This document shows positions 50,201 to 62,773 of a stretch of 64,000 nt of DNA, one piece after another. Source of the DNA: Rallus limicola (taxonomy: Eukaryota; Chordata; Aves; Gruiformes; Rallidae); contig JAKCOZ010000032.1 in NCBI GenBank assembly GCA_022605955.1, positions 6,758,001 through 6,822,000 of the forward strand, given 5' to 3'. The notes under the pieces were generated by a model, which did not search any database, was not told where the DNA came from, and saw only the letters and a list, made by a program, of their open reading frames with translations. Both the position numbers and the translations under genes were made by a program. Position 1 is the stretch's first letter; each line of letters opens with the position of its first letter.

Positions 50201-50453
50201 TTAGCAAGAAATCTGAATTAATATCTGTTTTTCCTAATAGTATTAGGGGGGACTTTTAGATCTCTGTTCCCTATTGCTGCAATATTTCAAAACCCCTACA
50301 ACTGAAATAGGAAACACTTCCACCGTGCTTTACACGTTAACTTGTTAAAACTGAGATTTTGCCTTGCCAAATGCCCAACTAAGCTCTGTGATACCAAACA
50401 AGTATCAGACACCAAGCACTATACATTTTCAAGATACATTCATTACATAAAAT

Positions 50454-50517
50454 AGAACAATAATGTCTTTCCTACTTTCTAATAATGTTCAGAACAATAA
50501 TGTCTTTCCTACTTTCC
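50454..50517. repeat. 37-bp direct tandem duplication
   Basis: The 27 bases at 50454-50480 (starting AGAACAATAATGTC) recur at 50491-50517 with one difference at the last base, giving a period of 37. Confidence 0.85.
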
Positions 50518-53062
50518 AAACAGAATTTCCTCTCTCCAAGTGTTCATTACCAAACAAATCACTCCTATTGGCCTACGACTTTTCTGCTTAACCCAATAAA
50601 ACCCCAAGATTCATGTACTACCTGACTGTTGATTGCTTAAGTCCTTTCTGGGCAGCACCTTATCCTCAGGACAGCTTTCCTTTCTGCCTATCATTTGGAC
50701 TAAATGCTACTTTTCTCCACAGTATGTTGGGAATATGTTCTAGGGTATCTTCCAGGGAGTGCTGCTTCTCAGAATACCACTGTGGTTTACAGTCACTAAT
50801 TACTCCTGGGAAATCAGTAAGCCATTTTCTTGAAGAGCTGTCAAATCCCCAAACATCATTATTGAACTGTTTCCTTGATTTTATTTATGTATTTATACTT
50901 TTAATAATTGCTGGTTCAGCCACTACTAGTGGTAGTTACTCTGGTTTGCTCTTGACATCATCTTTTAAAATGATGGCTTCTCAATTGTGCTAATTACAAC
51001 TGTCAGCCTGGTTCCATGGAGTTTTTAGAAAGTAAATTAATAATTCCCATTCGCAGACTTCCCCATCTCATAGTTCACAAATTTTGTCTTGACATGCATG
51101 ACTGCTGCTCTTCCAGTGAAGATGTCATAAAATCTCATGAAAGTCAGATTAATATTCCAAAGCAACTGTGTAATTTGAAAGTGATGGTCCTGTTCTGCTT
51201 TTCTCTCTAAAGTAATGTTTTTCCTTAAATTTTAGCTCTATGACCAAAGTTTTCTAAGTCCTTTTCCATACATTTCTTCACATATTTGACAGTAATCCTA
51301 TAGACTTTTATTCAAAAAACACTGTGACCAGTGTAAAACAAGTGCAACTCTACATACCAGGCCTAAACAGCCTCTGTTTTATTTACAATCAGCCATATTG
51401 GTCTAACATTTTCACTTTCTGAATAATCTGTCTCAACCATAAGCCTGGGCATCGCTGTATGCATTCAGTCTGAGGAGAGAGGTACTTAAAACAATGCAAA
51501 TCAGACTACTGTGTGTAGCCCTGCACTTGGCTCTAGGGTGCTACTTCAACAACCAGGCTAGAACGTGTGCCTTCAGGCAATGCATGTCTCACCTCTATTT
51601 AGTCACAATCTTGATTATGCTATTTATTGCATGAGGGCTGTACCAATATCCTCTTGGAAAATGCTTTGTACCTTGCCATTTCACAGTATTAACTTTATAA
51701 CTGGCAACATTCTGTCCAGTACTCACCACACAATACTATGAACAGCACTGAGTGTCAGCTAAAGTTTACTCCAGGCTTTCACATCACCGCCTCCAGTAAC
51801 GTGTTTTTTGAAGTACAGCCCCCTACTTGTGTCACTCTGCTGTACTGCAGCTCAAAAGTCACAATGAGAACAATGTTATCTTCTCTACTAGTATGTAAAA
51901 TTATGTAGTATTCTTCCTAAATTTATTAGAGAACCATATCCTGCAAGCCTTGCTGCATAGGTTGAGGGTGTTCTTGGAACTGCATGAATCTCGAGTACTT
52001 GCAATTTAAGTCATGCATCACCCTGGAGATCAATTTCTAACCAAATCCTGGCAGTCTGTAAGCAGCTAAGGTGACACTAATTTGATGCCCTCCTTGAAAT
52101 ACAGCAGTCACCAGAGAAACAATGACAATCTAACCTATACAAAGGCTTCCAAAACTTTCCCATAGAAAGATCTGACAGAAGAGAACAGAAAAAAGCCTCA
52201 CTCACTTTCAGGGCAGTTGGTTTGTTGAAGCTGTTTTTTAATTTAGAGTCTTATGCATTTTCCTTCAATTATTTCAAACACACTAAGTGACTGCCCATGA
52301 ACTTACTAAACTAGTTCAGGTTATGCCCTCTGCACTGAGTGTACATGTACTTTGACTGCAGCAGGCCCTCATTTGTTCACCTTCCTACAGTTGTTCACAT
52401 TTGCACCAGTTGCACAACAGGGCCCTGCCAAAGAATTTTTACATATTAACTAAAATGTTATGGCAATGTTTCAGAACACAATACAAGTCTATTTTCCTTA
52501 AAATATAATGCTCATTATTAAAAAATCCTGCCAAGATCAGCAAATGGCTCAGAGCTCCAGAATGACAGTGCAAGAGGCAAAATAATGCATCTCTAAGACA
52601 AACATAGAAAATAAGGTAAAAGTGAAAGTAAATATGCTACAATCCATCAGAATTTGCAGTACTGATTACTGGGAAATTAAACAAATACCAAGTAATTAAA
52701 AGCCGCAGTTTTCTCCTTCACAAAGCACACAATCTTACATATTAAAAATAAATGGCAATATTGTAAATTTAAAAGTCTAATTTATTTAAACTGAGAGAGG
52801 CAAGAAACTAGTCCTTCACAGGGAAATTTCCATAAACTCAGTAGGAAGCTTTGACTGTCTTAAAAATGGTACCAGGGTCAGACTAGAAAGAAAAACAGTG
52901 AGTCTTAGAAGTCGAATGTGCAAAGGAAGTGAATCTAAACTCCTCACTGCATTCATTTTATTCAGTACTGGGGGAGATGCAGTTCAGAAAGAGGGAGACA
53001 GCACATGTGAAAGAGTGCAAGCGAGAGAGCATTAGCACAGGAAAAACAGGGAGGACATAAAA

Positions 53063-53383
53063 CAACGGGGAGACCTTATTAATGTTTATAAATATCTTAA
53101 GCAGGGGATGCAGGGGGAATCAGCCAGCCCCTTTTCAGTGTCTGTGGAGACAGGACAAGGGGCAATGGCTGCAAGTTGGAGCACAGGGAGTTCCACACCA
53201 ACATGGGGAAGAACTTTTCCCCAGTGAGGGTGAGGGAGCCCTGGGCCAGGCTGCCCAGGGGGTGTGGAGTCTCCTTCTCTGGAGAGATTCCAGCCCCATC
53301 TGGACACCGCCCTGTGCAATATGAGCTGGGGAGCTGCTTTGGCAGCTCTGGAGGTCCCTTCCAACCCCTATGATTCTATGATA
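53063..53383 (+). mobile_element. CR1 LINE, 3' end
   Basis: About 320 bp, sense. Very similar to the end of the CR1 at 1-713: it shares TTTATAAATATCTTAAG, GCCAGCCCCTTTTCAGTGTC, GGACAAGGGGCAATGGC, GGAGTCTCCTTCTCTGGAGA and GCAATATGAG. It ends CCCTATGATTCTATGAT. Same CR1 subfamily as the first element in the window. Confidence 0.92.
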
Positions 53384-55468
53384 AAAGAAGTTTCATCCAA
53401 CAGACAGGGTACTAAGGCAGGTGGAGTGGCAGAGGGAGTGATCACAGCTACAAAAAGGATTTTTCTTCTTCAGCAATTTTTCTTGCCTTGCTTTACATTC
53501 TGGTAACTGATCGGTTAAAGCAGCTGGAACAAAAAGAATCCACAGTAGGTGAACTGGGTCAAAAGCAAACAGCAAGAGCTGGGCCCTACATCACTCATCA
53601 CAATGAATCCCATTTCAGGACCAAGTAAAAACACAAGAGAACAGCCAAGAGCCAGTTCAAGGAGAAAAGGCATTCAGTTGTTCACCTGTACGATTTGCAG
53701 ACTGTCCTAAGGGTTTAGAAACTATTTCTTCTTACCCTTTCTCTCCTCTGAAGAATGAAATACTGCTACCACAGTATTTTGTTCCCCCTTTCGACTTATA
53801 TGACAGAAACAAAACCCAAACTTTATACAGTGGTTACAGGAGATCCACATGAGAATAGGGGGGGAGTGTTTTTTTCTTCCCCCAGTTAGTAAAACAATCT
53901 GCTTAAACCCTATTAAATAACAAATTCCATGAACTAGACTAAAAAGACTAGCTACTTTCTAACTGAAGAAAGGTTATAATTCACTGTATGAGTTCAGAAC
54001 CGGCATAAACTGCTACAACACAGCTTAAGTAGTTTACGAACAACAGAAGAGTTCAGAGTGAATTACAGTTGCCTATTATTGAAGTTCTAAAAGGAACTCA
54101 GGATATCTCAGAACTAACACCTGCCTAATGCTGCTCTTAAGCCTTCTCCCTTCAGCACAATGCTAGAAGTAAGGAATGTGGAGGTGAATAACCCCTTCAG
54201 AAGAGTTCACTGTTGGCATAGTCCTGTTCCCTTGAACTTAAATCACATTAGCATTGAGCTGGGGTCAAGTATTTTCAAAAATCCAGCTCTGAGAGGTACT
54301 TTTGGCACATTTTCAAAAGGGCAGCTTCTGCTCTGACGTACATCTTGGAGAAAAAACGCTCTGCTTTGTACTTCGTGATGGCTCTCCACTGGTACAGAGC
54401 AGAATCTAGAAAACTGTTTCCAACACAGCAGCAGTCTACTTAAACTTTGGTAATCCCTCCTTGGAGATTTTGTTTTACAAAGCACGTTATATAAACATAT
54501 ACAGCCAGTACACATTTCTCAAGCTGAATAAAGGAGAGCTGAGGTAAATCCCCAGGCAGAATGCCATTACAAGTTAGTATGTTGCAGGTGCTTTCTTTCT
54601 TGAGAGCTGTGCTTGACTAAAACAAAGTAGAGAGCAATCATGGAGCCATATATCACAGTACAGTCTGAATGCTCCTTTGGGCCACGTGGTAACCTGAACC
54701 AACCTTAGGCTGCTCTGACCTGCATTTTGATTCAAAGGGCTCCAGGCAGTAATCATGACACAGGGAATTTGGAGGGAAGGGAGCATGCTCAAAGCAGCCC
54801 CTCGGTCAGTATCCCACTAGTGTGCAGGCTTCCACACTTTTTGCACAGTCAAGACCATTTACTCAGGTAATTAATACCTCCCCATTGAAGTATTCCCTTC
54901 CCTGTGCCAAGCAGCCTTGTACCTGTGATGGTGCTGCTCGCCCATGTTTAGAATGGTTTACTCTGTAACTAGCCACTTCACTATGCACCTTCCTTTTTTT
55001 TAAAAAAGGAATTACAGCAAAACAGGTATTCTCTCTGTTTGTACATTTGTTCTGTCATAATTAGCTCTCTTGCATTTTACTGAAATGAATAAAATTATGG
55101 AAAATTCACAAAACTTAGCCAAACAGATCCAACCCTATTTTTGTCCATTTGAAGTCCAAAATGATCAAGGATGAAGAGCTAGAGAATCACAGCGGGAGGC
55201 CAAAGGACTGGTATATAGGGCTAAGCTCCACCACTCTCACAAGCAAAAGTACAATTATGCAGAGACATTGGTATTTGGCTTAAAGATACTTTTTTTTGTG
55301 CATAATGACTGGATGAGGTCCTTAGGACTTAACATAAAGATCTTTTGAGATAGGAAATGTCAGAATCCCATCATTAGAGTTCCCATCAAGATTCTTAACT
55401 GACCTTCTCCATTATTGTTCCAATGTCTCCCCTGCCCTAATCTGACTTGCACTATTTTGAAGAACCAG

Positions 55469-55656
55469 AATCACAGAGTTGTTAGGGGTTGGAAGGGCCC
55501 TCCAGTGATCACTGAGTCCAACCCCCCTGCCAAAGCAGGGTTCCTAGGACAGGTCGCACAGGTCGGCGTCCAAACAAGACTGGAATCTCTTCAGAGAAGG
55601 AGACTCCACACCCCCTGGGCAGCCTGTCCCAGGGCTCCCTCACTGGGAAGAAGTGC
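55469..55656 (-). mobile_element. CR1 LINE, 3' end (inverted)
   Basis: About 188 bp in minus orientation. It starts on the plus strand with AATCACAGAGTTGTTAGGGG, then TTGGAAGGGCCCTCC, CTGCCAAAGCAGGG, GAAGGAGACTCCACACCCCC and AGGGCTCCCTCACTGGGAAG. It is the same subfamily as the 1-713 and 53063 copies and the only CR1 here in sense with the host gene. The frame at 55415-55981 runs through it and is not a gene. Confidence 0.9.
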
Positions 55657-56912
55657 TGAGTTTCCTGTGCTAAACATAGTGCTTTCCTGGGTAAATGATT
55701 CTTTCATACTCAATTTCATCACTTGGCTATTGTCCACCCACTTTTCCTTGGCCACTTCACAGTTTTTATTTGCTCACATTAGTGCTATATACCTCCATGA
55801 ATACACATTAGGCAGGAATTGCACTGCCACACGTTGGCACATGTTTTCCTCTAAATTTGCTATCATTCCTTTTGGCATAAATAGCACTGGCTACCAGAGG
55901 CCAACATATCAAATGATGCATTTTTTCAGGGTTAAGAAAAAATATGTTGGTAAGGTACCATTCAACACAAAAATAGCATGACCATATTTTCTTCTGGATT
56001 TGCTTGCTTATTCTAAAATTGTCTATGACACTTGAACCACAATATGCAGTATATGCTCCCACTCTCTAGTTATAAAATATACAGGATGCCTATAATGAAA
56101 ATTCTATTAAATAGTAACAATGCATTGGAATCAAATGAAAAATATAGAGTACAATTTGCATGTACCAACTTCTAACATTTGAAAATTTCAGCACAGCAAG
56201 TAAAAGCAATTTTTCTGATGAGTTAGAAAGAACTGTATACACGTTATCTGAAAGTCCACATTTCTACAATTAAATTCCCAGTATAAGCTTGATAATTCAT
56301 ACAGTACAAATGGATCTTCTGTTGTGGAGCAGAAGATACAAATCATTGTATTCACTAGATCAGTGAAAACCAGTAAGAAAGGCTGTTGTCAAATGCACAC
56401 AATCCTATCACAGCTAGATGCTGATGGATTGATATGCATCACATATAATGCCTCTTTAATTTTTACTACCTCCATAAAATGTTGCAGACTCCTGTGTTCA
56501 TTTTAGAGGCACTATCTAAAATGATTTATACTTCATCCTCCTGCATGGAAGGAAGAAGTTGTGGTTACGATTTTATTCATTAGTAAAGGTGAAGATTGTG
56601 TCCTGTTTCTGTCACTAATAAAACAGTGCTTTCCCTGACTTCTGGGTCAGTTCCTCTATACCAGTATTTGCTTCTGAATTCAAGCTGTCTCAAAAACATC
56701 TTTTCTACAGTTCTGCTAATTCCAGGCTTATTTAGAGAGGTTGAACACCAGCAAAGTAGTGGCCACTAGCCTCTAAGTATCAGTGCTGTATAGGTCTGTG
56801 CACGCTGGCAATCAATAGAATAAATAAATAAATAGTCCTTGCAGCTATACTGAAGCTGACAGACACTACATTCATAGCCTATTTTTGAGGTAAATAGAGC
56901 ATGAACACTCAC

Positions 56913-57020
56913 TTGTATGCACATACACTTGTATGTCCACACATGCACGTTTATTCTCTATTGGAGCTCCATTTTTGTCATGATGATCCTCAACTTGGAT
57001 CGATTTCACAGGTTTAGCTA
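56913..57020 (-). CDS. Internal coding exon of the unknown gene
   Basis: 108 nt, phase 1 to phase 1: AKPVKSIQVEDHHDKNGAPI then ENKRACVDIQVYVHT. The acceptor is CATTGTTGATTGCTACTAAAG and the donor ACAA/GTGAGT. The charged, varied composition looks genuinely coding. The alternative acceptor 3 bases later keeps the same frame. Family not recognised. Confidence 0.45.
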
Positions 57021-57157
57021 CTTTAGTAGCAATCAACAATGAGAAATTTTTACACATCTTTTAAGCATTTGTCTCCTACAAACACTGATGATGTGAGGCA
57101 TCAATGGCCATCCTCAAAATCAAAAACTACACTGGTATAAGCCACAACAAAATTTAC

Positions 57158-57174
57158 CTTCATTTCCCTCCATC
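57158..57174 (-). CDS. Possible 17-nt microexon of the unknown gene
   Basis: The acceptor GATATCCTTTGAACAG and donor GAAG/GTAAAT bracket 17 nt that convert phase 2 to phase 1 (MEGNE). This is exactly the change needed between 61990-62057 and 56913-57020. Microexons exist in vertebrates, but such a short match is easily coincidental; an exon missed elsewhere in 57.2-62.0 kb is the alternative. Confidence 0.15.
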
Positions 57175-57443
57175 CTGTTCAAAGGATATCAAGAGTTTGT
57201 TTTGCAGACTTTTGCCTCCCTCAGCTTATTAGGATTTTGAAAGACATTGAAGTTAGATGATTAGAGCTGTTCCAAAGAAGGCAGGAACTGGAACAAAGGG
57301 TAACAATAATTTTCTCCCTCTTGGAACATATAAAATGTATGGCCTGCCCTCAAACAGCACTCCTAAGGACCTTGTGATCTTTCTGAGTTTACAAGGCACT
57401 TTCACATAATTCATGAATTTGAGTAATATGACTTTACCCATAG

Positions 57444-57508
57444 GCCACAAAAGCAACCTCTGTTAAAAAAAAAAAGCCACAAAAGCAACCTCTGTTAAAA
57501 AAAAAAAA
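57444..57508. repeat. Tandem duplication of 32-33 bp ending in poly(A)
   Basis: GCCACAAAAGCAACCTCTGT followed by TT and a run of A is present at 57444-57475 and again at 57476-57508, with one extra A in the second copy. Confidence 0.92.
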
Positions 57509-60500
57509 GCACATTATCAGAGGGGTGTCAAATTTCCTATTAGTCACTCACTCATCACAAGTCTGTATTTCACCCCACAAGAACAGAAATTTTCACACAC
57601 TAAGCACTGCTGCTATTTCTGTGAAACTAATTTTGAGGTAGATCAGCAATCTATACCCCCTTTACCACAAAGGACATACTCCATTCTAATTCCAGCAGCA
57701 TTAAATCATAACAAATTAGGAGCTTAGCAAATTGGTTTGTGGCTATGGCACAGAGCTTTGCTTTTAAGAATATACATGCCTCTCCAGACTGGCTAGAAAG
57801 AATGTACAGGTAACAGAGTATCTCATATGCACTGTGGAAATTTTCAGCTGATCACTTAATTTCCACTTCGTTGTCTTCAACAGAAGATGAAACACTCTGG
57901 TCAGAAGCTCCAACAGCAGATTAACATAAAGAGGATTTCATTTCGACAGTCAAAAAACTTTATCTATGCTGAAAGTAAATCACACTCCTGCTTGCTACTG
58001 ACTGGTAAAGAATACAGCTTCTGTTTTTAACAGAGAAATAAAACAGCAGACCAACAATTAGAATGCAAGAATAAAATATTAGAGAAAGTGGAACTAACCT
58101 GAAAGGCAAAAATGAAAAGAAGTCCACTGGCAAATCATTTGGGGTTACACTGAGTCAATAAAGGTAGTTGTAAGTTTTCATTTAGATCCTCATCTCCAGG
58201 AAACCAGTGCTTCAATGGTATGGTGTTGACTTAGATATGCTACCCTGACCTTTCGGATCACAGGCCATCGTCATCTGACATGGGAGAAGGATTGAAGGAT
58301 ATCTTTCTATTCACTACTAAACTAGCATTTGCTGCATGTGACCTGCATGTGTCAGGAATGAATATCACTGAAAAGCACAGACCCCAGGTCCCCCCTCATG
58401 GTACTGAGGGGTGCTATAGAAACACAAAGGGGTAGGGGGGAATCTTCCTTACTTCAGGGCACTTAAAATCCTGAAGACTTCATGCACTGATCAAGGTTTA
58501 ATCCCCAGCAATGACTGTAGGATAGCTAAAGCAACAGGCCCTTCTGCTGGAGACACCATATAGTGCAAGAGTTTTTCTGTGGTCTAGCAAGGAGAAGGTC
58601 AGAAATTCCTAGCTACCCTAAGCTAAGCCAGCAAAGGCACCAGTCAGCACAGCTGCATCTAAAGTAGGAGTCTGCTGATGGCCCCCACCTTTGTTCACAC
58701 CTCCTCAGTGATGTTACTATAGGAACTTTTGTAGCAGGAGTTCCTTGTACCTGATCCAAGTTTCAGCATGAGAGAAGTAGGAACAAAGGAAAGAAACTGA
58801 GGAAAATGATAGGAAACTGCATCAGGACATTGCTATCCTACTGGAGAATCCTGGTGAAGACAAGGCACTTCTATTAGGCAGTAACCTGAAAAGATAAGCA
58901 TCACATCACTGATCTCCTTAACTATTTACCTACTAACCATTTTTTTTACATTTAAAAAAAAGCCAACCACCACCACAACCACAATCCCCTAAAACCAGGG
59001 GCTTTTCCCAACTACAGTGATAAAAGACAAACACACTTGTCAAAACATTTGCAAATACTTCTGAAATGTAATGTAAATGTAAATGCACATCTTGTTACAG
59101 CCATAATTTCAGGGTGTTAAGAACTGAACAACAAAAAAGTATATACTTGGCACAACAGCCCATTGCCTAGCTCCCAAGAAACCAAACCTGCTGGCTTGCT
59201 ACCAGAGAGAACAAATAGCACTGAAATAGCAACAGTGACACACATCTGCTTAGCCCACAAATAGAGCCAGAAAATTGAATGGAGAAATTTGTGCAGTGCT
59301 CACGGTGTATACTGCCTGCTCTGACTTCCATGTACACCACAAAGCCTGTGTAAGTTGTAGCACAGGCTCCAAGTTTTCACACAAGTTTTGCAGTATAATG
59401 GTAGCTAGGAAAAATGACTCAGTTACGGAGTCTTCCATGCCTGAAGCATACTAGCACTCCTGGGATCGCCAGTTGTGTCGGGGAAATCAAATGGTACTAG
59501 GGAGGAACCTACTGAGCTGCGGAACATGCTTAGCATGTGAGACGTCGTAGTCAATATTAATTTCTGGTTTATTTTCCCATTATTAATGCTGGCAAAGAAC
59601 AGTGCTCAGCTTCTCTTCCTCTCCAGTGTATTTCTGTTTCAACATACATATCAATATTAATTTCCTCTGCAGAGTTACTGTCATATCTAATGAGCAAACA
59701 CATGCCATGTGACATGTCTTTTTATGCCCTTGATTTTTACATTATTTCTAATTAATTCAGATCGCCAGTAATACAATTTTAACATGGCCACAATTAAAAA
59801 GTCATGTGCTGTAAGACTGCACAAAGTTAATACAATGCACAAACGCACGTAACACCTATCTGCTCCTGTTCCCTGTCATAAAACAGCTGTTCAATTTTTA
59901 CTTTCAAACTTTCATTTAGGAAGCCCCTCAAAAAGTAAATCGTGAAGCTTCACAAGATATGAGTATGTGCACTATTAGAAAGAAAGCAAATACAGCCTAG
60001 CTTTTTATCTCTAAGCAGAGCATTCATGGTGATAAGCTGGCTCTGCAGACATACATTCTGAAAATGTCGTCTTCTCAAAGACATTTACGATTTAAACCAG
60101 CCAAGCACACTGACTGCACTTGGTAATAGCAAGTCCTCTGAACGATAGTCAGTGGTATTTTTACACTCAGAAGATGAATCACAGTCTAAAATTTATTTCA
60201 GATATTTTTTTTCTTCTCATAATTTCAATTGCATATTAAAATCTCAACTGAATTTCTCCCCATTTCTGTAAGCCATCAAAACAGTCAACATTTTTTAAGG
60301 AAGCTATTAAAGCACCAAAGAGCACAGCGCCCTTTCAAAATGAAGGGCAGACAGACCAATCCCAGACCCACCAGTCATGACTATACTTGCAATAACATGG
60401 CCTAGCAGGAGACTGGGGAAAAAAAAAAATCAAACAGCAGTGGGCAGAATTTCATACCCACATTAATCCATTTGACAGCTTTTTTATTTCAGATTAGCCC

Positions 60501-60831
60501 TTCTCTCATCCTATGGCCTCAATGTCTGTCTGAGTTTGAAGCTCATTAGGTGTACTTCCGGAACACATCCTTACGTTCAGTCTAGTTCAAAAGGAATTCT
60601 GTGTCCCAATGATCACTCCCTAATGTGAAGCAAAACACAGTAAGTGGTCATGATCAAATCTGCTTCAAAAGCACACTACTAATTCAAAGTAAAACACAAT
60701 AGGAGATGCAGCCATTTAAGTCAATAGGAGCTTTGTCATTCCTTTCAGTGAGATACAATTTACTTGACTTTTTTTTTTTTTTTCTCTCTTCCCTCTGTGA
60801 GAAACTATGGGCTAGGGTATTGTTTATTCAA

Positions 60832-61292
60832 TGTAAAGGTTGCCAGACACCACTTGTGTAAGAAGCTCAATGTATGCAAACAGCTACCAGACACCGCTTG
60901 TGTAAAATAAGATAACTCAATCACTTACACAAACGAAACCAGATACAACAATCAGATGTCCAGGAACCAACAGAAACAGAACAAACAACCCCATATAAGG
61001 ACATATGAGTGACGGGACAAAGGAGGAAGACTTCTTACTTTGACCTCAACGACCACCAAGAGGCAGAAAACGACCCCCCCCAACAACAACTGAAGCGTGC
61101 GCAGAGTACCTCCCCTACTTCATGAACATGGAAGTAAAGATGTATAAAAAGGGACGGTTTGAACTGCTCAGCACGGCAATTGGCGGAGCATAGACCCCCT
61201 GCCGTCCAGCGCTGTCTTTGCTCATATTCTACTTGCTATAATTAATAAAATTCTAATTGGATTATGATCCATTGTGGTCTCAATTTATAACA
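60832..61292 (+). mobile_element. Putative retroviral LTR (different family)
   Basis: About 460 bp beginning TGTAAAGGTTGCC and ending TTTATAACA (TG...CA). A TATA box (TATAAAAA, 61143-61150) and a poly(A) signal (AATAAA, 61244-61249) lie about 100 bases apart, as in a U3-R-U5 layout. The 5' part holds two copies of a CAGACACC[A/G]CTTGTGTAA unit (near 60844 and 60890), like duplicated U3 enhancer elements. No matching target duplication was found and the exact ends are uncertain. Unrelated to the other LTRs here; antisense to the host gene. Confidence 0.65.
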
Positions 61293-61989
61293 ATTCTGAT
61301 CTTTCAGTTTAGGTTTAGTACTATCTCAAGAATAAAAAAAAAATTGATAAATACAGTAAAAGAAGAGACTGTTAAATAAAGGGAAATCTGCTGGTGTGGT
61401 GGTTTAGACTAATTTACTCCAGCTTTTCTCATTCTCACAACCGAAGCAACAGGATAAAGACAGGGGTATTTCCATGCCTGTGCTCAGAAGTTCACTTCAG
61501 GGTCACCATGCCATGCCAAAGGTGATCACTCCTGAAGGCAAAGGGGTTCTCCAGAGGCTGAACAGTCTGCTCTTGCATTCAGCTAGCTGTACTTGAGAGC
61601 TTTACAGAACACATCCATGACGGCAAAGGTAATATATATAAATCCATCAGCTCTTTAAGAGCCTTTTGTCCCAAGTACTTTCCTCAAAACTGCCTTCCCT
61701 TGCTCTTGCTGATGTAGAGGGGGAAAAAATCTGAGTGCAGGTAAGGTACCAGCATACTACAGAGCCCCAAATGAAAATGAAAATTTGGTTATTTTAAGAG
61801 GGGCTGCTTAAAAACATACCCAGATGTGTGAAAACATTTTATTTTGTATTATGCCACTCTGTAATCACCTGTAGAAGAAAAATCTCCTTTATAAATTATA
61901 TATTTTTCATTTTCTTTCAACCTGTTAAAACCATTCACCCTGTGATTTATCATTCACATAGAAATGATTAGATGATTATGCATACTTAC

Positions 61990-62057
61990 TGTGTACTGCA
62001 GAGATAATATAGGCTTGGATTTTCACATGTTATCACAATGGTGTGTATGACATTAAA
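61990..62057 (-). CDS. Internal coding exon of the unknown gene
   Basis: Sixty-eight nt. The donor is ACACA/GTAAGT and the acceptor ATATGAAGTGTCTTAG. Phase 0 alone is open: FNVIHTIVITCENPSLYYLC then ST, ending phase 2. It follows the exon at 62774-62852 (phase 0 end) over a 0.7-kb intron. The alternating hydrophobic pattern suggests beta strands. A resemblance to a Tudor-type strand is too weak to use. Confidence 0.5.
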
Positions 62058-62773
62058 CTAAGACACTTCATATAGACATAAAACAAGTGGCAGAATGCTG
62101 AGCAAACTATAAACATAAACCAAATCTTTTAGCACCGTATTGCCTTACACACCAATTCTATGAGTTAGATACCATCCCCCTCAAGTATTCCTTACTCAAG
62201 TCACAGGAACTGCTACCACTTCTTCCAAAGTGGAAGATGAATCCAGTACATCTATCCCTTTCAGAAAGGATACTCACTACCAACTGCATTCCCAGTCATA
62301 AGTGGGTTTGGGAGGAAAAAATTAAAGGTCATTTCCTGATTTTTTGGCCCCAGTCTTTAATAGAAGTCATAACTTTATGAAGTTGTAGTCTGTAGAGCTT
62401 TGCTGCTGATCTTGCTCCCTACGATATTACACTTGCTGCCTTGGAAATTAGCAAGATCTTGTTTTGGATAATGAACAGATTTGTTTTTCAAGAAAGAGGA
62501 GTCTTTAGCAGTGTAAAAACCATGCCTTTCCAAAAGGGTAAGCATTATAAGGAAACAGAGACTGAGAGAAATATGCAACAAACACTGCTGGGCTCTAAGT
62601 GAAGTCTGCAAAACTACAAGTGTAGCAGCTTCTCAGTTCTCCTCCGAGGCACCAAGATCTGAGTCAGACTAACTGCCCATTTAGTTCAGTACAACTGTCT
62701 AACTGCCCCGTACAACTGTCTAAACAGAAATGTTTGTCAAAGTTCCACTGGCTGACCAATCAGAATCACTTAC

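Larger units (their letters stand above)
47293..56912 (-). other. Long intron with two CR1 fragments
   Basis: About 9.6 kb of AT-rich unique sequence, with CR1 fragments at about 53063-53383 and 55469-55656 and a 37-bp tandem duplication at 50454-50527. Open frames at 50613-50993 and 51016-51210 are plus-strand and have no support. Confidence 0.4.
57175..61989 (-). other. Intron with an LTR and a tandem duplication
   Basis: About 4.8 kb. Holds a 32-bp tandem duplication at 57444-57508 and a putative LTR at about 60832-61292. A strong acceptor-like tract at about 61872-61890 (minus strand) is not followed by an open exon. The rest is unique sequence. Confidence 0.4.

Noticed and set aside
55415..55981. 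188-residue plus-strand frame, the longest in the window
   Set aside because: About a third of it is antisense CR1; the rest is AT-rich sequence with no domain or splice support.
61855..61892. Excellent minus-strand acceptor (GATTTTTCTTCTACAG)
   Set aside because: All three frames after it stop before any usable donor.
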